Source of the DNA: Candidatus Nomurabacteria bacterium
GTDB taxonomy: Bacteria; Patescibacteriota; Minisyncoccia; Phycocordibacterales; UBA1006
DNA: 5,121 nt
NCBI GenBank assembly: GCA_029882015.1
Contig: JAOULM010000038.1
Coordinates: forward strand, 1 to 5,121
Reading direction: 5' to 3'
Part shown: positions 1 to 4,561 of the stretch, piece after piece
How the letters are laid out: every line of letters starts with the position of its first letter
How positions within the stretch are numbered: the first letter of the stretch is position 1
The notes under the pieces: model-generated
What the model saw: the letters and a program-made list of their open reading frames with translations, nothing else
Told to the model about the DNA's origin: nothing
The model's database searches: none
Translations under genes and position numbers: made by a program

Positions 1-18
1 CGAGTCCTGGCGGGTGCA
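1..18 (+). tRNA. 3' end of a tRNA cut by the window edge (isotype not determinable)
   Basis: The first bases read as the end of a T-loop (CGAGT), the 3' strand of a T-stem (CCTGG), a 7-nt acceptor 3' strand (CGGGTGC) and a discriminator A at 18. The trailing sequence CATAAAATAC is the same as that following the complete tRNA-Gly downstream, which supports a real tRNA end here. No CCA is encoded. The anticodon lies outside the window. An acceptor of the GCACCCG type is found in some bacterial tRNA-Arg genes, but that is only a guess. Confidence 0.65.
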
Positions 19-28
19 CATAAAATAC

Positions 29-63
29 AAAATATGCATGTGAAACATGCTATTTTAGTGTTT
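29..63 (+). terminator. Terminator-like hairpin after the partial tRNA
   Basis: Stem AAAATA plus GCATG (29-34, 36-40, with a bulged T35) pairs with CATGC plus TATTTT (46-56) around the loop TGAAA. A T-rich stretch, TATTTTAGTGTTTTA, follows. It sits 10 nt after the tRNA end, as an intrinsic terminator or 3' processing hairpin would. It is also the centre of a larger imperfect palindrome (1-82), so its role may be structural. It is weaker than the hairpin after tRNA-Gly. Confidence 0.5.
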
Positions 64-205
64 TAGCGCCCGCCAGGACTCGAACAGAGAATGCGCGCGA
101 AGCCCGAGCGATAGCGAGGAAGCATTCGAGTGGAGGTCAATGGAGCAAAGCGAGAGTGACCGAGTCCTGTAAGACCATTAAATAAAAACGAGCGAGTCTA
201 GTTTT

Positions 206-276
206 GCGGATATGGTTTAGTGGTAAAATACGTCCTTGCCAAGGATGAGTCGGGAGTTCGATTCTCCCTATCCGCA
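206..276 (+). tRNA. tRNA-Gly (anticodon GCC)
   Basis: The complete cloverleaf can be traced by eye. Acceptor GCGGATA (206-212) pairs with TATCCGC (269-275). D-stem GTTT pairs with AAAT (215-218/226-229). Anticodon stem CGTCC pairs with GGATG (231-235/243-247) around loop TTGCCAA, putting GCC at 238-240. The variable loop is AGTC. T-stem GGGAG pairs with CTCCC (252-256/264-268) around TTCGATT. The discriminator is A276 and no CCA follows, so the 3' end must be completed by a CCA-adding enzyme such as the one encoded at 1065-2540. This isotype reads GGC and GGU glycine codons. No convincing promoter precedes it; a weak GTGACC...TTAAAT pair at 156-183 is possible. The gene's 3' end is also the left copy of a 19-nt direct repeat. 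Confidence 0.97.
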
Positions 277-469
277 CATAAAATACACCCTGTGGGTGTT
301 TCACACCCACAGGGTGTATTTTACTGCGAGGAGGAGAATCGAACCGAGAATGCGCGCGAAGCCCGAGCGATAGCGAGGAAGCATTCGAGTGGGGCCCGAG
401 GGAGTGAGATGATTATGAGTGAATACGAAATAATCATACACGAGAGCGGGCGATTCTCCCTATCCGCAC
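256..469 (+). repeat. tRNA-associated palindromic unit B (direct, inverted and core parts)
   Basis: The tRNA-Gly 3' end and trailer (256-300) fold back on 304-344 as an imperfect 89-nt palindrome. GTTCGATTCTCC (256-267) is repeated inverted as GGAGAATCGAAC (333-344). The core at 340-392 matches unit A in 52 of 53 positions and holds the GAATGC/GCATTC pair (348-353/381-386). A smaller hairpin, ATGATTAT/ATAATCAT (409-416/430-437), follows and is absent from unit A. The exact 19-mer CGATTCTCCCTATCCGCAC occurs at 259-277 and again at 451-469, like the two attachment sites left by an element inserted in a tRNA 3' end. There is no room for a recombinase gene, so it could only be a non-autonomous element. 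An origin by fold-back duplication is equally possible. Confidence 0.75.
279..323 (+). terminator. Long perfect hairpin after tRNA-Gly
   Basis: A perfect 20-bp stem (279-298 with 304-323) with the 5-nt loop TTTCA begins 3 nt after the tRNA. The 3' strand ends in TATTTTA, giving U-rich RNA at the exit. It is long for an intrinsic terminator and could also be a processing site for a double-strand-specific RNase. The loop and its first flanks spell TGTTTCAC, half of a parS sequence. Confidence 0.75.
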
Positions 470-481
470 TAACCACCAAAA

Positions 482-490
482 TGCTACAAT
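482..490 (+). promoter_or_regulatory. Extended -10 promoter TGCTACAAT of the mazG-like operon
   Basis: TG-C-TACAAT matches an extended -10 element (TGn plus TATAAT with one mismatch). Only 6 nt separate it from ATG 497, so transcription would be expected to start at or next to the A of the start codon. No -35 box is evident, because the upstream bases are the right copy of the tRNA-Gly repeat. The 10-mer ATGCTACAAT recurs before the AP endonuclease gene with the same spacing. Confidence 0.6.
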
Positions 491-496
491 ACAATT

Positions 497-817
497 ATGG
501 AAAAAACCTTCTATAACAAGCTTGTTCGTGACGGTATTCCAGACAAGTTACGCAAAAAAGGTGTTTCACATGAAACACATATCGCATCCGAAGAGGAATA
601 TATAGATAAACTAAAAGATAAGCTGACTGAGGAAGCAAAAGAAGCAGTAGAAGCATCAAAAGAGGAGCTGGTAGGTGAATTAGCTGATGTTATAGAAGTT
701 ATTCATGCCCTTGCTAAACTTTCTAATATTACCATCGATGATATTGAGCCGGCACGGATAAAAAAACTACAAGAACGAGGAGGGTTTAATGGTAAAATCA
801 TTTTAGACTGGTCATAA
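497..817 (+). CDS. MazG-like nucleoside triphosphate pyrophosphohydrolase, house-cleaning type
   Basis: This 106-aa protein has the layout of the short all-alpha NTP pyrophosphatases related to MazG and phosphoribosyl-ATP pyrophosphatase. It opens with the family-typical NKLVRDGIPD (residues 7-16). The metal-binding signature EExxE is E45-E46-E49, followed by ExxD at E61-D64 in ELADVIEV. Family members hydrolyse (d)NTPs to NMP and pyrophosphate, usually to remove damaged nucleotides; the exact substrate cannot be read from the sequence. The length is normal. Start 497 has no Shine-Dalgarno but lies 7 nt after an extended -10, implying a leaderless mRNA. It is the first gene of an operon with pspC-like and cca genes, and 24 nt separate it from the next gene. 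Codons 23-27 (VSHET) coincide with a parS-like site. Confidence 0.85.
   Translation: MEKTFYNKLVRDGIPDKLRKKGVSHETHIASEEEYIDKLKDKLTEEAKEAVEASKEELVGELADVIEVIHALAKLSNITIDDIEPARIKKLQERGGFNGKIILDWS
562..577. other. parS-like ParB-binding site 1 (15/16)
   Basis: TGTTTCACATGAAACA differs from the widely conserved chromosomal parS sequence TGTTTCACGTGAAACA at one central base (G to A). The palindrome extends one base further on each side (561-578). It lies inside the mazG-like gene, where it reads VSHET. Confidence 0.75.
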
Positions 818-841
818 ATTAACAATAATCACACTTTTCTT

Positions 842-1087
842 ATGAAAAAATTAACTCGTAGCACAACAGACAGAATGATATCCGGAGTATGTGGGGGATT
901 TGGGGAATATTTTGATATTGACCCAACAATCTTGCGCATCGCAATGGCTTTTATTGTTATTTTTACCGGATTAATCCCTGGTCTCGTATTTTATATTGTT
1001 GCGACCATGATTATCCCAAAAGATACCGAAACTGTTTCACATGAAACAAAACACGATAACCACCATGAAAAATCAGATTCCAAATAA
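842..1087 (+). CDS. PspC-domain small inner-membrane protein
   Basis: The 81-aa product has a complete PspC domain at about residues 2-60. It shows an N-terminal basic part, the GVCGGFGEYFDIDPT motif (15-29) and a hydrophobic segment (about 31-58, with G43 and P46 breaking it) ending in MIIPKD. PspC domains are membrane-embedded. In enterobacteria PspC takes part in the phage-shock envelope-stress response, but in other phyla stand-alone PspC proteins have no settled role and no pspA or pspB is seen here. The tail (61-81) is hydrophilic and histidine-rich. No Shine-Dalgarno is visible before ATG 842. It lies 24 nt after the mazG-like gene and its 3' end overlaps the start of cca by 23 nt, so it is probably co-transcribed. 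Codons 65-69 again read VSHET over a parS-like site. Confidence 0.88.
   Translation: MKKLTRSTTDRMISGVCGGFGEYFDIDPTILRIAMAFIVIFTGLIPGLVFYIVATMIIPKDTETVSHETKHDNHHEKSDSK
1033..1048. other. parS-like ParB-binding site 2 (15/16)
   Basis: TGTTTCACATGAAACA is identical to site 1 across all 16 bases and 471 bp away. It lies in the variable hydrophilic tail of the PspC protein, where coding constraint should be low. The identical sequence in an unrelated gene points to selection on the DNA. Confidence 0.78.
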
Positions 1088-2540
1088 TGTTTCACGTGCA
1101 ACCAAAACCTTGAAAGATAACAGCTTTGAGGCCTTTTTGGTTGGTGGATGTGTCCGTGATCTGTTGCGAGACGCGAAACCTACTGATTGGGACATAACAA
1201 CCAACGCAAAACCAGAAGAAATAATAGAAATTTTTGAAAAAGAGGGAATTCGTACTGTTTACGAGAATACTTTTGGCACCGTTGCCATTGTTTATAAAGA
1301 TGAAGATGATGAAACAGAAGATATCATAGAAATCACACCATACCGCACAGAAACAAAATATTCTGACAATCGCCACCCGGATTCTGTAAAATTCGCAGAC
1401 AATCTATCAGATGACCTGAAACGTCGCGACTTTACCATTAACGCAATGGCTATGGATATTCAAACAGGGGAAATTGTTGATTTATTTGACGGAAAACAAG
1501 ACCTGGAAAACAAAATCATCCGCGCGGTTGGTGACGCAAGTGAACGTTTTAACGAAGATGCCCTGCGCATGTTACGCGCAGTGCGATTTTCCAGCCAATT
1601 AGGGTTCGAGATTTCACGTGTAACACTGGACGCAGTGCAAAAAAACGCAAAACTTTTGGAGAATATTTCCGGAGAACGTATCCGCGACGAATTTTTTAAA
1701 TTGATAATGGGAAAAGAACCAATGAAAGCATTAAATGTAGCCCGCGCGACAAGTGTTTTGGATCATTTCTTGCCTGAAATGGCCGAGGGAGTGGGTATAG
1801 ACCAATCCCGCAACCACGTTTACGATGTTTGGGAGCACCAATTACGCGCAATGAATTATGCTGTGGAACAAAATTATCCTCTATTGATGCGTGTTACGTC
1901 ACTGTTTCATGATATTGGAAAACCACGCACTCGCCGTCGCGACCATGAAAAAGAAATCTGGACATTTTACGGCCACGAAGTTGTCGGTGCACGAATAGCA
2001 AAGAAAATTGCCGAACGATTGCGTTTCCCTCGTGAATTCAGCGAGAAACTATACAAATTGGTGCGTTGGCATATGTTTTTCTCGGATCCGGACATTATTA
2101 CGTTGGCTGCCGTGCGACGTATGATCGCCAACGTTGGACATGACTTGATTTGGGACCTGATGATACTGCGTCAGTGTGATCGCAAGGGAATGGGCCGCCC
2201 CAAGGCTGTGCCGTATCGCCTGCGCAAATATCAATCTATGATTGACGAGGCTCTGCACGATCCAGTATCAGTGAAACAATTGAAATTAAATGGTGATTAT
2301 ATGATTGCCGAGATGAAAATGAAGCCTGGACCGCGTATGGGATGGATTCTGCATGCCTTGCTCGAGGAAGTCCTAGATGACCCGAAAAAAAATACGCTCG
2401 AATATTTAAAAGAGCGTACACTGGACCTGAATGAACTGGATGATAAAAATCTGCAGACCCTGGGCGAGCAGGGCAAAGATAAACGTGATGAAGCACAGGC
2501 GGGGGAGATAAAGGAAATTCGTAAACAACATCGAGTATAA
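1065..2540 (+). CDS. cca: CCA tRNA nucleotidyltransferase with HD domain
   Basis: This 491-aa enzyme adds CCA to tRNA 3' ends using CTP and ATP in the cytoplasm. The class II polymerase-beta-type head shows GGCVRD (27-32), the catalytic DWD (D41/D43), RRDFTINAMA (120-129) and the ExxRxxRxxRF helix (164-175). RNA-binding region GERIRDEFFKL follows at 203-213. A C-terminal HD domain has H258, H282-D283 in LFHDIGK, H304 and H336; in related enzymes this domain has phosphohydrolase activity on nucleotide ends. The tail from about 455 is highly charged. An in-frame ATG at 1041 exists, but 1065 gives MKNQIPNNV, the usual opening of the family, so I prefer 1065; it overlaps pspC by 23 nt. No Shine-Dalgarno is evident, suggesting translational coupling. 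The tRNAs in this window lack encoded CCA and would be its substrates. Two parS-like sites lie in the gene. Confidence 0.95.
   Translation: MKNQIPNNVSRATKTLKDNSFEAFLVGGCVRDLLRDAKPTDWDITTNAKPEEIIEIFEKEGIRTVYENTFGTVAIVYKDEDDETEDIIEITPYRTETKYSDNRHPDSVKFADNLSDDLKRRDFTINAMAMDIQTGEIVDLFDGKQDLENKIIRAVGDASERFNEDALRMLRAVRFSSQLGFEISRVTLDAVQKNAKLLENISGERIRDEFFKLIMGKEPMKALNVARATSVLDHFLPEMAEGVGIDQSRNHVYDVWEHQLRAMNYAVEQNYPLLMRVTSLFHDIGKPRTRRRDHEKEIWTFYGHEVVGARIAKKIAERLRFPREFSEKLYKLVRWHMFFSDPDIITLAAVRRMIANVGHDLIWDLMILRQCDRKGMGRPKAVPYRLRKYQSMIDEALHDPVSVKQLKLNGDYMIAEMKMKPGPRMGWILHALLEEVLDDPKKNTLEYLKERTLDLNELDDKNLQTLGEQGKDKRDEAQAGEIKEIRKQHRV
1088..1103. other. parS-like ParB-binding site 3 (14/16)
   Basis: TGTTTCACGTGCAACC keeps the full left half and the central CACGTG of parS and differs at two bases of the right half. 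It begins at the base after the pspC stop codon and encodes VSRAT (residues 9-13) of the nucleotidyltransferase. It starts 55 bp after the start of site 2. Confidence 0.65.
1610..1625. other. Degenerate parS-like site 4 (13/16)
   Basis: GATTTCACGTGTAACA keeps the core TTTCACGTG and the end AACA, with three mismatches. It encodes ISRVT (residues 183-187) of the nucleotidyltransferase in the same phase as the other three sites. On its own it would be weak; it gains weight from its neighbours. Confidence 0.45.
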
Positions 2541-2555
2541 ATTTAAACAAATTAA

Positions 2556-2580
2556 AAAACCCCGCATATTGCGGGGTTTT
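2556..2580 (+). terminator. Bidirectional intrinsic terminator between cca and the convergent secreted-protein gene
   Basis: AAAACCCCGC (2556-2565) pairs perfectly with GCGGGGTTTT (2571-2580) around ATATT. A U-tract is present on both strands, so it can end the operon 15 nt after the cca stop and also the leftward gene whose stop is at 2605. Confidence 0.92.
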
Positions 2581-2604
2581 GAGTATTTTTTAAGTTTTAT
2601 TTTT

Positions 2605-3102
2605 TTAGTTTGGATTGCAGGCTCGGTAATAAAGGTCGTCTAAAATAGCTTGAGTTGCTTCTTGATAAAAACAAATTGATTCGGCGTCTGTATAATCCTG
2701 AACCTCTCCAGTGTGTGAATAATACCGATAATAATCCAAAACACTATCATTATAGTAACCTCTTGCACTTTCAATTTCTTCGAATTTATCTATCATAATT
2801 TGCACAGAATGATAAGAATCTGGCTCACTTGAAATAAATATTTGTGTATATTTAAGACTAAGAAAATTAATACTTACCTTATAAAAAAGAGAGTCTCCAT
2901 TAAAAACAACGGGAAATTCCTGTGTTATAAAATCTGAGTATGCATATGTACCGGGTATATTCTCTTTTTCAACCTGTTCTGCGATACATATTATTCTTTC
3001 TGATGTTTGTTTTTGTGGCTCTTCAGCCAAAACATAGCTATTAAACATAATAGTTGCTAAAACAGCAAAGATGATCCTTGTTAAAACGTTTAATTTCTTC
3101 AT
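2605..3102 (-). CDS. Secreted protein of unknown function with signal peptide
   Basis: From the ATG at 3100-3102 this is 165 aa with a clear Sec signal peptide: MKKLNVLTR, a hydrophobic core at about residues 10-20 and a probable cleavage after VLA (residue 26). A longer reading frame starting at 3195 would place 31 residues before the signal peptide and its start codon upstream of the promoter, so it is rejected. The mature part, about 139 aa, is acidic and aromatic, with Tyr-rich stretches (GYYND, DYYRYYS at 115-129) and cysteines at 39, 144 and 162. There is no lipobox. I do not recognise a family. The gene is AT-rich compared with cca. It has its own promoter (3139-3167) and stands alone, convergent with cca and divergent from the 77-aa gene. 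Its product is likely periplasmic or extracellular. Confidence 0.75.
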   Translation of the reverse strand: MKKLNVLTRIIFAVLATIMFNSYVLAEEPQKQTSERIICIAEQVEKENIPGTYAYSDFITQEFPVVFNGDSLFYKVSINFLSLKYTQIFISSEPDSYHSVQIMIDKFEEIESARGYYNDSVLDYYRYYSHTGEVQDYTDAESICFYQEATQAILDDLYYRACNPN

Positions 3103-3138
3103 TTTTATTAAATTTAAAGGGTTAAATAATTTACCTGC

Positions 3139-3167
3139 AATATATAGCAAATAGGGGGGTATGTCAA
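3139..3167 (-). promoter_or_regulatory. Sigma-70-type promoter of the secreted-protein gene
   Basis: On the minus strand, a perfect -35 TTGACA (3167-3162) is followed by a 17-nt spacer and TATATT (3144-3139), one mismatch from the consensus -10. The spacer contains a run of six C. The expected start is near 3132, giving a leader of about 30 nt before ATG 3102 and fixing that start codon over the upstream alternative. Confidence 0.75.
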
Positions 3168-3202
3168 TTATTGTGGGGTTTTTACAGCATATCACTCGTT
3201 TC

Positions 3203-3231
3203 TTGCTTTTTTATCTAAAATGTGCTATAGT
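3203..3231 (+). promoter_or_regulatory. Extended -10 promoter of the 77-aa protein gene
   Basis: TTGCTT (3203-3208), a 17-nt spacer and TATAGT (3226-3231) preceded by TGC form a good extended -10 promoter. The start is expected near 3238, about 33 nt before ATG 3271. It is back-to-back with the minus-strand promoter: the two -35 boxes are 35 bp apart (3168-3202 between them), so one regulator could affect both. Confidence 0.65.
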
Positions 3232-3270
3232 TTACGGGAATTAATGATTTTTTAACTAAAGAGAGAAGTT

Positions 3271-3504
3271 ATGGTGACATTCACAGATGAATTTCCTATT
3301 TCACCTTGGGGTACACCTTTGTGGGGCTCTGAAGATGCTGATCTATTGAACAAACAAAGTGATATGGAGATGATTGGAAAGATTAAAAAATTGGAAGAAG
3401 CGGGAATTCCTTTTATAAAAGATATAAAAGGAAGACCTTATTACGACGGAACGAAGGGAGACCAAACAAAGGAAGCTCTTTATTACCTGATAATGCGTGG
3501 GTAG
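3271..3504 (+). CDS. Small protein of unknown function (77 aa)
   Basis: The gene has its own promoter, a purine-rich AGAGAGAAG before ATG 3271 that can serve as a weak Shine-Dalgarno, and a strong terminator 10 nt after its TAG stop; together these support a real gene. The protein has a Trp/Pro-rich start (FPISPWGTPLWG, residues 8-19), then a charged helix-prone stretch (about 25-44, with IGKIKKLEEAG) and a conserved-looking GIPFIKDIKGRPYY (44-57). There are no cysteines, signal peptide or membrane segment, so it is cytoplasmic. The GRPYY pattern after a helix faintly recalls winged-helix or excisionase-like DNA-binding folds, but I cannot support that as a function. Confidence 0.7.
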   Translation: MVTFTDEFPISPWGTPLWGSEDADLLNKQSDMEMIGKIKKLEEAGIPFIKDIKGRPYYDGTKGDQTKEALYYLIMRG

Positions 3505-3514
3505 TAAAAAAAAT

Positions 3515-3549
3515 AAAGCGTGTCGGATATCCGACACGCTTTTTTGTTT
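3515..3549 (+). terminator. Perfect palindromic terminator, usable from both sides
   Basis: AAAGCGTGTCGGAT (3515-3528) is followed directly by its complement ATCCGACACGCTTT (3529-3542); the fold leaves about a 4-nt ATAT loop. TTTTT and TTT follow on the plus strand, and TTTATTTTTTTT on the minus strand. It ends the 77-aa gene and can stop leftward transcripts coming from the AP endonuclease gene through the repeat at 3590-3712. Confidence 0.92.
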
Positions 3550-3589
3550 GAGGTTTTGTTTCTGTAAACCAGAATGTGGAACGCGTCCT

Positions 3590-3712
3590 GCTCCCCTATG
3601 TAGGGGAGCTGTCGAGCGGAGCGAGTCTGAGGGGTATTTGTATTATTTTCTTTGGTTATGTTTACACCCCTCCGCCCTGCGGGCACCTCCCCAGCGTAGG
3701 GGAGGAGGGGAG
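3590..3712. repeat. MITE/REP-like palindromic intergenic repeat
   Basis: The left end is a hairpin, GCTCCCCTA/TAGGGGAGC (3590-3598/3601-3609), followed by CGAGCGGAGCGAG (3613-3625) and CTGAGGGGT. After an AT-rich middle, the right end carries CACCCCTCC, a GCCC/GGGC stem and CCTCCCC/GGGGAGG (3686-3692/3699-3705), with CCCCTCC/GGAGGGG (3667-3673/3704-3710) closing around it. The two ends are diverged inverted repeats of each other. This resembles short non-autonomous repeats scattered between genes in many bacteria. Open frames across it in either direction give Pro/Arg/Gly-rich translations typical of such repeats and are not genes. Copy number cannot be judged from one window. Confidence 0.75.
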
Positions 3713-3725
3713 AACAACCTTTCAT

Positions 3726-4520
3726 TTATAGCTCAAAGGTTATCGTCACCGGGCAATGATCCGAACCCATAACATCAGGCAGAATTTCTGCCTTTTTTAT
3801 TTTTGATTTCAGGGTGTCCGAGGCGAAGAAATAATCAATACGCCAACCGATATTCCGCGCACGTGACCCAGCAAAATTACTCCACCAGCTATAATGCCCG
3901 CCGTCATGTGTAAACATACGGAATGTATCAATAAATCCAGAGTTAATGAGATTATCTATACCTGCGCGTTCCAGCTCGGTGAACCCTGCATTTTTTTTGT
4001 TGTCTTTTGGACGAGCCAAATCGATTTCAGTGTGCGCGGCATTAAAATCACCACACATGACGACGGGTTTTTTCTTGTTCAGTTTTTTACAATGCTCTAG
4101 AAACGCAGGATCCCAATGACCGCTCCGCAAGTCCAATCTCTCGAGGCTACGTTTCGAGTTAGGGGTATATACATTGACCAAATAAAAATCCGGATATTCG
4201 GCGGTCATTACGCGACCTTCTGCTGTCAGGTCGCCGAAACCATCAGTCAGTTCGTATTTTTTATTAATCGAAGGTGAAAAACCAAACGAAATATTCAAAG
4301 GTTTTTCTTTCGAGAAAATTGCAGTTCCGCTGTAACCAGGGCGCTGGGCGCTGTTCCAATATTCATCGTAGTCTGGCAAATCGACAGGGGATTGATGTTG
4401 ATGCGCCTTGGTTTCTTGCAAGCAAATAATGTCTGGTTTTTGTTCATCAATCAGTGGTTGAAACAGATTTTTATCATGAACCGAACGAATGCCGTTTACA
4501 TTCCAAGAGAGAATTTTCAT
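3726..4520 (-). CDS. xth: Exodeoxyribonuclease III / AP endonuclease
   Basis: The 264-aa protein is a full-length ExoIII (Xth/ExoA) family enzyme of the endonuclease/exonuclease/phosphatase fold. It cuts DNA at abasic sites and trims 3' ends in base excision repair, with a divalent metal. Motifs in order: WNVNGIR with N7; LQETK with the metal ligand E36; VYTPNS (117-122) with Y118; GDFN with D158 and N160; GWRIDYFF with D229 (225-232); and SDHCP with the catalytic pair D254-H255. No key residue is missing. The length is usual for the family. The start at 4520 gives the canonical MKILSWN opening and directly follows an extended -10 box, so the mRNA is probably leaderless. It stands alone and is read away from the membrane-protein gene at 4654. 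Confidence 0.96.
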   Translation of the reverse strand: MKILSWNVNGIRSVHDKNLFQPLIDEQKPDIICLQETKAHQHQSPVDLPDYDEYWNSAQRPGYSGTAIFSKEKPLNISFGFSPSINKKYELTDGFGDLTAEGRVMTAEYPDFYLVNVYTPNSKRSLERLDLRSGHWDPAFLEHCKKLNKKKPVVMCGDFNAAHTEIDLARPKDNKKNAGFTELERAGIDNLINSGFIDTFRMFTHDGGHYSWWSNFAGSRARNIGWRIDYFFASDTLKSKIKKAEILPDVMGSDHCPVTITFEL

Positions 4521-4526
4521 AAGGAA

Positions 4527-4535
4527 ATTGTAGCA
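4527..4535 (-). promoter_or_regulatory. Extended -10 promoter TGCTACAAT of xth
   Basis: On the minus strand TGC-TACAAT ends 6 nt before ATG 4520, the same word and the same spacing as before the mazG-like gene. Possible -35 sequences (TTTTGT or TTGTAT at about 4547-4554) are weak or poorly spaced. Transcription would begin at about the first base of the start codon. Confidence 0.6.
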
Positions 4536-4561
4536 TATTTGACATCATACAAAATTACTAC

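Larger units (their letters stand above)
1..169 (+). repeat. tRNA-associated palindromic unit A (direct, inverted and core parts)
   Basis: The tRNA end 1-14 recurs as an exact inverted copy at 69-82; the wider copy 66-85 resembles the complement of a tRNA 3' end from T-loop to acceptor. The two arms flank a hairpin. Next comes a core at 81-133 that matches 340-392 in 52 of 53 positions and contains GAATGC...GCATTC as a 6-bp inverted pair (89-94/122-127). A short direct copy of the tRNA end, CGAGTCCTG, lies at 161-169. The layout parallels unit B exactly, although the direct repeat here is only 9 nt. No protein is encoded. I do not recognise the family. Confidence 0.7.

Noticed and set aside
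66..133. A second tRNA on the minus strand ending near 66
   Set aside because: Only the T-arm and acceptor-like end are present; the core sequence upstream gives no anticodon arm or matching 5' acceptor strand. It is an inverted partial copy.
1..480. CRISPR array suggested by the repeated core
   Set aside because: There are only two copies, about 259 bp apart, separated by a tRNA gene rather than by uniform spacers.
220..516. 98-aa open frame across tRNA-Gly and the repeat unit
   Set aside because: It runs through a complete tRNA, a perfect hairpin and repeats, and its end overlaps the true mazG-like start. It has no ribosome site.
1041..1064. Upstream ATG at 1041 as the cca start
   Set aside because: It adds eight residues not typical of the family and falls within parS-like site 2; 1065 gives the usual N-terminus. 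It cannot be fully excluded without data.
2263..2278. Possible further parS site around GTGAAACA in cca
   Set aside because: Only the right half matches (9 of 16 bases) and the left half is unrelated.
2049..2550. Minus-strand open frames opposite cca
   Set aside because: They are antisense shadows of a clearly conserved enzyme with no family features or promoters.
3103..3195. N-terminal extension of the secreted protein to 3195
   Set aside because: It would put 31 residues before an obvious signal peptide and place the start codon upstream of the promoter at 3139-3167.
3483..3772. Open frames on both strands through the palindromic repeat
   Set aside because: Their translations are Pro/Arg/Gly-rich repeat products with no ribosome sites, and they overlap the terminator and the end of xth.
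3855..3870. CACGTG in xth as a parS site
   Set aside because: Only the 6-bp centre and a few flanking bases match (9 of 16), which is expected by chance.
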